Below, piece after piece: positions 56,926 through 64,000 of a stretch of DNA of 64,000 nt. The stretch's first letter is position 1. Each line of letters begins with the position of its first letter. The position numbers were made by a program, and so were the translations under genes. Origin of the DNA: Lineus longissimus (taxonomy: Eukaryota > Nemertea > Pilidiophora > Heteronemertea > Lineidae); NCBI RefSeq assembly GCF_910592395.1, contig NC_088312.1, positions 17,369,292 through 17,433,291 of the forward strand, given 5' to 3'. Below the pieces are notes generated by a model. It saw nothing but the letters and a program-made list of their open reading frames with translations, was not told the DNA's origin and did no database searches.

Positions 56926-57404
56926 GCCATTGATTATGACTTTTTTAATTTTGCTCTTTATGTTAGTGATGATCCCTTTTTTCAAAATAAAAGAAAGTAA
57001 CATAACTCCGGGATTTTTAAGTTTGAAAAATAGATCAGATTGTTTACGATTGGAAAAAAACCTACTGTCGTTTTACCAGAATCAATTTAACATGGCAGTG
57101 TGGTTTGCAACAACCGGCTGTGGGGTTTTGGTAAACCAACACCTGAACCACAAAATTCCAATGATTATATCGTTTTATAGATTCCACACATATTACCAGA
57201 TTTGTAAAATTATGAAAAACTTACAGATCCCTAGTCCGGGTGAAATAAATTTTAACGAAACGAATAATGGCATTTACCGGGGAAAGCTGGGAGAGTTGCT
57301 GAGCCAGTTTGGTTTAAAAGACGAGTATGATTTTTCGGTTTTTGACGGGTGGACTTCCTGGAGTGTTCCAGACTATGATCCCAACATCACAGATCCAGGT
57401 TACT
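56926..57404 (+). pseudogene. Virus-like cluster gene 2, unknown, disrupted at its 3' end
   Basis: The N-terminal reading (IDYDFFNFALYVSDDPFF) is in one frame; after an A run near 56990 the reading shifts and continues as NITPGFLSLKNRSDC, YQNQFNMAVWFATTGCGV and FYRFHTYYQICKIMKNLQIP to about 57404. There a different sequence with a CCGTATTTTCCGG terminus begins. The natural C-terminus is lost. Family not named. Confidence 0.5.
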
Positions 57405-57600
57405 ACCGTATTTTCCGGATTATCCCCCGCACTGCCCTATGACCCGCACCCCCTTTGACCATTACCTTAAGCCACGCAAGACCCGCACCTGATTATGACC
57501 CGCACTGCTCCAAGACCCGCATTCTCCAAAAATAGTAAGCCAATCATTGATGTTGACATCCTAGAACCGCCATGTTTTTTTTAATTGTTAACCAAAGTGG
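57404..57600. mobile_element. Repeat fragment with CCGTATTTTCCGG end (left)
   Basis: Begins after TA at 57404-57405 with CCGTATTTTCCGG and contains repeated GACCCGCA phrases and CACGCAAGACCCGCACCT. The inverted partner end is at 57856-57868, followed by TA, with a gene start between them. Could be one TA-target element that holds foreign sequence, or two half-copies. Confidence 0.5.
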
Positions 57601-57612
57601 ATCAATTCCAGC

Positions 57613-58648
57613 ATGGCCGTAACTATTTTCCCTAGCGGAGACATCACAAACTATGCGATCATGGCGGAAATATTGGTTGAAAACAATGCGAAAACGATGG
57701 ACATAAATCCTTATCAAGTAACCAGTTTGGTCCCCTTTTTTTTCTTTGGGGTTGGGGCTTATCCCTCTCAGAATCCACGCAAGACCCGCACCTTTGTATT
57801 ACCCGCACCCCCACTTTTTGGGCCTGTTTGAGGGCAAAAAGCCGCGGGTCATACGCCGGAAAATACGGTACATTAATGACTCAAAAACAATTTTTTTCCT
57901 GATGCAGGTTCACGAAAATAAAATGCCTCCAATGTTTACTGCAGATTGGGATGCTGGAATGGCTACCTTCAAATATCCAGATACTTTCATCAAGTGGCAT
58001 GTTAATCAACATAAAACTGTTTTTGATGTTATCAAACAATGTTCTAATTGTCAGATATATCAACAATTCATGATTTTTAAGTCATCTGGTTTCTCAAACC
58101 CCGGTATAGAGAGACTGAACGATTCTGTCCGAACATATGTTTACTGCATACTAGGGGCCCAAACACTCACCAGAACCCTGATTACAGGAGCAAAAGTAAC
58201 AGAATTTGATGCCCAGAAAGAATTAACCAAACTTTTAAAAGACTCAATCAACAAACATGCCGACATTCCTACCTCAATTCAAAGGTATCAAAACTCAATT
58301 GCCGAATCCCACACCAGATTGGATTATGTAATCGCTCCGGGTTTATACATCATCGGTTCCAACATGGTCTTAAAAATTGGGAACATCATGAATTACAACA
58401 ATATTATTTTGATAGCGCCACAAAAAATGAGTATTGGGAAAAATGACATCAACCACAAAAAGAATACTGCACCTCATTTAATGAAAGGTCCGACCGTAAA
58501 GACATACAAATTGAAAGCTGGGGATAAAAGGATCCCTGAGGAAACTTCTGAAAAAACATTAAGTGGGGGAATAAAAAAAGATAGTTTTTCCACTGATGGT
58601 TTTAAGTTCATGATTCATCCGATCATGAAAACATTAAATTTATTTTAG
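57613..58648 (+). pseudogene. Virus-like cluster gene 3, ~280 residues, with an intron-like insert
   Basis: ATG at 57613 (AVTIFPSGDITNYAIMAEIL). The frame is coherent up to 57729 and again from 57908 to the stop at 58648 (MPPMFTADWDAGMATFKYP, FIKWHVNQHKTVFDVI, LGAQTLTRTLITGAKV, HTRLDYVIAPGLYIIGSNMVL). The 178 bp between start with GT, end with TTTTTTTCCTGATGCAG, and fall at phase 0, so they look like an intron; yet they contain the end of a repeat element. The C-terminus is Lys-rich. Function unknown; capsid-associated role possible from context only. This is the best preserved gene of the cluster. Confidence 0.5.
57730..57907. other. Intron-like insert containing a repeat terminus
   Basis: Bounded by TTTG-GTCCCC and GATGCAG-GTTCAC. 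Contains CACGCAAGACCCGCACCT and the inverted end CCGGAAAATACGG followed by TA (57869-57870). Confidence 0.5.
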
Positions 58649-58700
58649 CCGCTGCAGCTGGTGGAGCTGTCAGTTTAATTTGATATTTTAACTAATCTAA

Positions 58701-61439
58701 ATGGCTGATGGCGGAGATGACCCTCCCGAAGATGATCCACCTGTTAACTATGACCCCCCAGTGAATTCTGATCCCCTGCAGATTATATAATGTTGACCCT
58801 AATGATATGGATACATCTTACAACTCACCAACTAGTTCTGATAGTCATTTATCTGATGATACCACAAATTTTGATTATAATAATCCGAATGTTGACTGGT
58901 CAAAAGGAATCGAAAGTATATCTAAAAAAATACAAAATCAATGGTGGTTTGTTCTGGATGTGGAGGATCAAGAAAAAATAAAAAGGAAAATTCTAAATTC
59001 CAGTGGTTTCAAAAAACTTTAGGTTTACAAAAGGACGTTTAAAGGAATTGGAAAAACTCGTTTTTACGGGATATGAAATTAGTGAGATTAAGAAACATGA
59101 TTTAAAAATAAACCCCTCCTTATATTGGCCTTATATTTTTGAAGATGATCTATTCATGGTTGGTCGGAGCAATGAAGGAGATCTAGTTTGGGTTGCGATA
59201 ACAGATTTTAAAGGAAATCTGCTAAAGTAATCTAAAATTAATAAGTCTATTGGTGGAAAGTCAGTCGTGGATAAATTAAATGAAATGAGCCATTATTTAG
59301 ACCCCACAAAAGATCTTTCTATTGTTGGAACAAAACCAGAGAGAAAAGAGTTGGTTCTGACAGAACAAATTCAAACGCATACGACTGTTCATGAGTTACG
59401 ACTTTCGTCTCCGAAACGAACTCCAATCAGCAGACCATCAGAACAGAGATCCAATGTAGTAAATAAATTCAAAGATATAATTAAAAGTGACTATAGAAAT
59501 TATGATTCGGTAAATAACATTGAAAAATTTATGACGAGAATATCTATTTCATCTGATGAAGAAGTAGAAGAAGTGAAGGATTATCTGAAATGAAACGGCC
59601 AGGGGCCATTGTGCTCATCATATAGATATTTGGTGCTTTGGAATTCATCCAGGTTAAGAAACATTGTACATGTATAGTATATAGGTCAAACCAAAGTCGG
59701 TATGACATGTGATGTATCGTTGCTTGGAGTAAGTACCATAAGAATATCATCAAAAACAAGTCACCAATAAACGAGATATTGCACTTTTTACATATTTTAG
59801 TTTTGGCCTCCTGGTGGCCAAGTTGAGTACCAGATCAGATCGAAATTCAGTGTCCAAGGTTACATGATGTAGGGAGTCATGTGTACCAAATTTCAAGTTC
59901 ATAGCTTTAGTGGTTAAGGAACATGCCATAGTTACAATCAAACGACCAATTTACGCCATTTGACCTCTGTGACCTTGAAAAGCAGGTCAGATCAAAAACT
60001 CATATGATATGTGATGTATCCTTGCTAGGAGAACCTACCATAAAAAGGTTATTGAAAACGAACCACTAATAAGCGAGATATCACACTTTCTAGGTTTTCA
60101 CTTTTGGCCCCCTGGTGGCCAAGTCGAGAATCAGTCCGGACTGAAATTCAGGGTCAGAGGTCAGCTGACCTAGGAGGTCCTTTGTACAAAGTCTCAAGTT
60201 CATAGCCTTAGGGGTTAACAAACGTTCCACAGTTACGCTCAAATGGCCAATTTACGCCATTTGACCTCTGTGACCTTGACAAGTACGTCAAATCAAAAAC
60301 CCGTATCATATGTGATGTATCCTTGCTAAGAGTATCTACCATAAAATTTTTACCAAAAACTAATCAGTAATAAGCGAGATATGGCACTATTCAATGTTTT
60401 GGTTTTGCCCCCTGGTGGCCAAGTTAAGAATCAGACCTGACCAAAAATCAGTGTCACAGGTCATCTGACCTAGGGCGTCATGTGTACTAAGTTTAAAGTT
60501 CATAGCTTTAGTGGTTAAGAAACGTGCCATATTTACACACAAACGGCCCATTCACACCATTTGACCTTAGTGACCTTGAAAAGTACGCCACATCGACTTG
60601 ATTTTTGGTCAACATGTAGAGCTACGTAACAGGTGTCTACATACCAAATTTAAAGACGACAGGACGAATAAAGACAAAACGTGCGACTATCGGTGAAATT
60701 GGTGAGTTTGACCTCTGTGACCTTGACAAGTAGGTCAAATCAAAAACCCGTATGATATGTGATGTATCCTTGCTAGGGGTACCCACCATAAAAATTTTAG
60801 TAAAAACAAATCAGTGATAAACGATTTATCGCACTTTTTAAGTTTTTGGTTTTAGCCCCCTGATGGCCAGGTGAAGAATCAGACCGGACTGAAATTCGCT
60901 GCCAGAGGTCATGTGACCTAGGTCATAATGTGTACAAAGTTCCAAGTTCATAGCACAAGTGGTTAAGAAACGTGTCACACAGGATACGGACGACGACGGA
61001 CGACGGACGACGACGGACACAGGGCTATCGTATAGACTCCCCTAACAGTGAGCTAAAAACCAGATTCAAAGATCCCTCTGAAAGATAGATGACATTTCTC
61101 TTCAAATTTGAAGGTTTTAAACTTGGTACTTTAGTAACAGCACTCATTATGATACTAACCACTTTATGATTGGCTATTAGTAATTCCATTAGTTTGACAA
61201 CTAGGCCTAATCCGAACCCTCCAAAACCAGAACCAAGCATTACAAATAGAGTAAAGGAAGGACTCAAGAAACTTGCTAGGTGGCTTAAAGAATTGGCTAA
61301 GAAGTCAATTGTAGCTCTTCCAGGTATTATTGGTTCTATTGTTTCACTAATCCTGAAATCAGTAGGTGCTGTTGTTGGTTTTCTGGCTGAAAATGTTATC
61401 ATCCTAGTGATGATTGTTGTTAGTTCAATAATGGTGTAA
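58701..61439 (+). pseudogene. Virus-like cluster gene A, acidic N-terminus and membrane C-terminus, split by a repeat
   Basis: ATG at 58701 in the context TAATCTAAATGGCTGATGG. The N-terminal part is Asp/Pro-rich, followed by SKGIESISKKIQNQWWFVL, RFTKGRLKELEKLVFTGYEI and a long polar region. Breaks: frame change at about 58780, another at the A run near 59012, TAA at 59228-59230, and a 1.46 kb repeat insertion at about 59593-61055. Beyond the insertion come a membrane segment (TLVTALIMILTTL), a Pro-rich linker (PNPNPPKPEP) and two more hydrophobic segments ending at 61439 (ALPGIIGSIVSLILKSVGAV, ENVIILVMIVVSSIMV), with stops and shifts between. Its C-terminal module is shared with gene B. Function unknown; virion or host-membrane protein by context. 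Confidence 0.5.
59593..61055. mobile_element. TGAAAYGGCC...GTGAGCTAA repeat, copy 5, inserted in gene A
   Basis: Starts TGAAACGGCCAGGGGCCATT, has about four ~330 bp internal units with TTTGACCTCTGTGACCTTG and CCCCCTGGTGGCCAAG boxes, an ACGGACGACG tract near 60990, and ends AACAGTGAGCTAA. The flanks are both A-rich (GAAA before, AAACC after). Confidence 0.85.
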
Positions 61440-61512
61440 TTGAAGGAGTAAAGGATAAAGGGGGAATTAAAAAAGTAAAATTTAACCCTTTAGTGTATTT
61501 TGATTAATCTAA

Positions 61513-62200
61513 ATGGCTGATGGCAGACGAGAAGAACTTGAAATGGAAGATATGAGTGACCTTAACATTCTTAATCCTGAACCTAATCCTGAAACTAATC
61601 CTGAAAACCCTGATGATGATCCAGATGAACAATATGATCAAGAAAATGATCCTGTGGAGAAGCAGATAATAAAGGAGGAATTAGATCAAAAAAGAGAAAT
61701 TTGAAATACCTTAATGATGAATCTGAATCACAAAATGAAAGATGGAAGAGAATTTGGAGAGAGTACATTAAAAAACCAGACTCAAAAATACCTCTGAAAG
61801 ATATATTAAAATTGCTCTTCAAATTGGAAGACCTAACTATTGGAGCAGTTGTAACTGCGATAATAGTGTTTTTCACAACCTGAGGTCTTTCTATTAGTAA
61901 TTCCTTGAGATCAACAAAAAAACATCCTAATCCCCCTGGACCAACTCTTCCATAACCAGATATCCCAGATCAGGTAAAAATTGGATTAAAGAAATTCGCT
62001 TATTGGTTAAAAAAATAGGCTTAGAAATGGCTGCAGCTTTGCCAGGAGTAATAGATTCGATCGTGTCATTCATTCTGAAATCAGTTGTTGGGTTTCTGGC
62101 AGAGCATCTGATAATTTTATTGCTCGTTGTTGTAAGTTCCATTGTTTATGGTTTAATCGAAGGAGTAAAAACGTTTAGAGGGAAGAATAAATCTTACTAA
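61513..62200 (+). pseudogene. Virus-like cluster gene B, tandem paralog of gene A
   Basis: ATG at 61513 in the same context as gene A (TAATCTAAATGGCTGATGG). Acidic, Asn/Pro-rich start (NPEPNPETNPENPDDD), then RWKRIWREYIKKP and the same membrane modules as gene A (IGAVVTAIIVFF; ALPGVIDSIVSFILKSVVGF; LIILLLVVVSSIVYGLIEG). Breaks: frame change near 61700, TGA at 61881, a stop near 61952 and a frame change at the A run near 62015. Shorter than gene A: the long middle region is absent. Confidence 0.5.
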
Positions 62201-62203
62201 ATA

Positions 62204-63401
62204 AATGGCAACTGAAAAGTGTTAAACCCCCAAAGAAGCAATCGCGTTCCACTAGGTTTGAAAGCTGAACGTCATCATCACGTTATCACTAATAATCCAT
62301 CATCGGCAAAACCAAAGGAAACTCTGTATGTGAGGATTCCAAAGTTAAATAATAATACTTTCTTCGTACCTGGTAGTGTTTATCTGTTGGCGGATGTTGT
62401 TATCTAAGGAAACAGCAAAAACTGCTGTAGTAAATAATTTGGGGAGAAATCTTATTTCAAAACTGACTGTTAAGTGGGGAACTGAAAACCTTCTTGAAAT
62501 CGATAACTATAATTTGTACGCCACCTACAAAGACCACTGGTTGTCCAATGAAAAAAGAGAGAAAATAGAGTATTTCAGGAAATCCAAAGCAGTAACCTCA
62601 GACAGCTTAGATCCGGGGTAGCTTTGATTGACATCACTGGGGAAACCAGCAACGAGAAGACTTTGAAAGCCGTTTTTGACAAAAATCCCAACTGACCTTG
62701 ACTTGCTCTCAACCCATGCTCCGTTTTACAAATTTCCAATTCAGGAGGACGTTATATTTAGCATGATCTTGGCACCAATGAATTATGAATTGAAAAATAT
62801 ATTTATGGAATATGACACTGTAACAGATGAAAGAGTCGCGGGGCAATTACAAAATACTTATAATTCTGGATTTTCGGTATTTTACGATTGGGTAGATCAT
62901 TTTAAGATAATAAACGTTGAGACAAAAGAAACAATAATTAACGAAAATATCAATTTTCCAAAAAGATCAGTCAAAGGAATTTTGTTACTATTTGTAACCT
63001 AATATAACGACGGCGAAAGAGACAGTGAAAAATTCGAAAATCCGGGAATTTCAAGTTTGAAAGTTACGATCGAGGGAATGGCTATTAAACTATACCTCGA
63101 AGGAATGAGATTGTTAGATCAATGGGAAGAAGCGAAAAAAAAATTTCATGTCCGAAGATAAAAGAAAACACACGACTGTAATTTAAATCTTGAAAAGTAT
63201 TATGGTGATGAGAACTATTTTGGGTTGTGGATTGATCTCAGAACCACTGGCAGTGGAATAGCTTTGCAAAACACAAAAGATGGAATTCAGTTGGCTATCA
63301 CAAAAGATGGGACAAAAGGCCCGTACAAAATGCACAAATTTATTGTTTCAGACGCTCATTTAAATGTTCAAAATTCTCTAATCGTGAGCGTAATGAATTA
63401 G
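62204..63401 (+). pseudogene. Capsid-like (jelly-roll) protein of the virus-like element, heavily broken
   Basis: Fragments in three frames from ATG 62204 to TAG 63401, about 400 codons in all. Beta-rich segments with typical spacing: ETLYVRIPKLNNNTFFVPGS, VNNLGRNLISKLTVKWG, NLYATYKDHWLSN, HAPFYKFPIQEDVIF, SVKGILLLFVT, IEGMAIKLYLEGMRLLDQW, YFGLWIDLRTTGSG, HKFIVSDAHLNVQN. The length and strand-rich pattern recall major capsid proteins of Polinton/adinto-like viruses; this rests on pattern recognition, not a search. Breaks: TAA at 62222, TAA at 62405 with frame change, TAG at 62619 with frame change, TAA at 63000 and at least one stop near 63160. Confidence 0.45.
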
Positions 63402-63448
63402 GTGAAGCATGAAGCGTGAACTTATTAGATTAATTTTGTGGTTTATAA

Positions 63449-63684
63449 ATGGAGACAATTGACAAGAAAGATATTGTGAACACACTTTACAGAAGTTTTT
63501 TTTATCGGGAATTATGGTAGGTTATAGCATTTTGATGAGAAGATTTTCAAAAATGAAAATTGGAGATCCCAGCCAGGCCGATATCAATGAGTTTCTAAAA
63601 CTTGGTCTGGTAGTTACTCTTGGTAATTTATCTGCAGAATAACTATACGATAATGGTCTCATACCACGAAACCCAATGAAATAA
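63449..63684 (+). pseudogene. Small single-pass membrane protein of the virus-like element
   Basis: ATG at 63449 (METIDKKDIVNTLYRSFF), shift by one base in the T run at 63493-63500, then GIMVGYSILMRRFSKMKIGD and FLKLGLVVTLGNLSAE, an in-frame TAA at 63640, and a last matching stretch LYDNGLIPRNPMK ending at 63684. About 75 codons, one or two membrane segments. Function unknown. Confidence 0.45.
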
Positions 63685-63723
63685 ACCCCCTGGATAAATC
63701 CCTTGGATAAATCTACTGGATAA

Positions 63724-64000
63724 ATGACATTATATACTGCTAACTCCAGCGGAAGTTCCAGAGGGAGCTCCTCATTGTTTATTTACAAACCTTTTAATGC
63801 TATTATTTCTGGCTGCACAAATTGTGGAACTTCATCTTAAATTTCTTGGAGACTTACTACAAAGGAAATTTTGAAAACATCATTCTGTTTTGCCTAACCT
63901 TGGAACACAATGAAACATACAACCGAGAGTGGATTTTCAAAGATAAAAATCTCATCATTATTGATCCCAATATTGTTAAGAATAATCTGAATAGATCATT
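63724..64000 (+). pseudogene. Packaging-type P-loop ATPase, N-terminal end, cut by the window edge
   Basis: ATG at 63724. A beta strand then a P-loop-like IISGCTNCGTSS, where the Lys of the Walker A motif is missing, and TAA at 63838. A shifted frame continues with FLETYYKGNFENIILFCL and YNREWIFKDKNLIIIDPN, the pattern after the P-loop in A32/FtsK-like viral packaging ATPases. Gene runs past 64000. Identification is moderate because only the first ~85 codons are visible. Confidence 0.45.

Larger units (their letters stand above)
56664..64000 (+). mobile_element. Decayed virus-like element (Polinton/adintovirus-like?), continues beyond the window
   Basis: At least seven same-strand, closely spaced genes in AT-rich DNA, all broken by stops or single-base shifts. 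Candidate roles, given in the entries below, are capsid, membrane proteins and packaging-type ATPase. Short gaps between genes, one shared start context and a single coding strand are virus-like. No DNA polymerase, integrase, protease or terminal repeat is visible here. Assignment to Polinton-like viruses is inference. The cluster is interrupted by two smaller insertions and by repeat copy 5. Confidence 0.55.

Noticed and set aside
56797-57003. Minus-strand frame of 68 codons in the virus-like cluster
   Set aside because: Antisense to broken plus-strand genes; no motif.

Overview
This 64 kb window is eukaryotic, from a marine-invertebrate-type genome. It shows GT-AG introns, multi-exon genes, non-LTR, BEL/Pao and tyrosine-recombinase (DIRS-type) retroelements, PIF/Harbinger and TTAA-target DNA transposons, and many hairpin-ended tandem-repeat elements whose ends read like GTGAGCTAA. 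Repeats of that last kind are common in bivalves and other lophotrochozoans, but the phylum cannot be fixed from the sequence alone. I see no rRNA, no CRISPR and no bacterial operon structure. Most of the window is transposable elements nested in each other, most of them decayed.

Layout. 0.5-3.2 kb (minus strand): exon of a protein with two small beta-barrel (Tudor/SH3-like) repeats, with a 1 kb upstream block containing CCAAT boxes. 3.2-12.8 kb (minus): a DIRS-type retrotransposon (gag with a 152 bp intron, RT, RNase H, tyrosine recombinase). It is interrupted by a 1.4 kb insert with a THAP finger and by a nearly intact 3.1 kb Harbinger element (6396-9527) flanked by TTA. Harbinger's transposase gene and MADF/BESS gene are interleaved on opposite strands. 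13.3-14.4 kb: internally deleted L1/Tx1-like LINE. 14.5-16.7 kb: 145 bp tandem repeat invaded by a second repeat element. 16.8-21.1 kb: a TTAA-flanked element carrying a three-exon zinc-finger gene. 21.1-35 kb: dispersed repeats, LINE fragments, several long hairpins, and a recent 582 bp tandem duplication. 35.2-36.5 kb: tandem repeats and a pseudogene copy of the first gene, cut upstream by a BEL/Pao element (36.66-42.4 kb). 45-50 kb: two non-autonomous elements with 9 bp target duplications, a second copy of the CCAAT-box block, and a 71 bp tandem repeat. 51.3-55 kb (minus): a gag-like ORF split by a 2 kb internally deleted LINE with a 12 bp target duplication.

56.6-64 kb is the most unusual part. 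It is an AT-rich run of closely packed genes, all on the plus strand and all broken by frameshifts and stops. They resemble a decayed virus-like element, perhaps Polinton/adintovirus-like: a capsid-like jelly-roll protein, multi-pass membrane proteins in two tandem copies, a small membrane protein, and the start of a P-loop packaging-type ATPase that has lost its key lysine. Several genes start in the same context, TAATCTAAATGGCTGATGG. A repeat element and an intron-like insert interrupt two of them. No polymerase or integrase for this element lies in the window; they may be beyond 64 kb.
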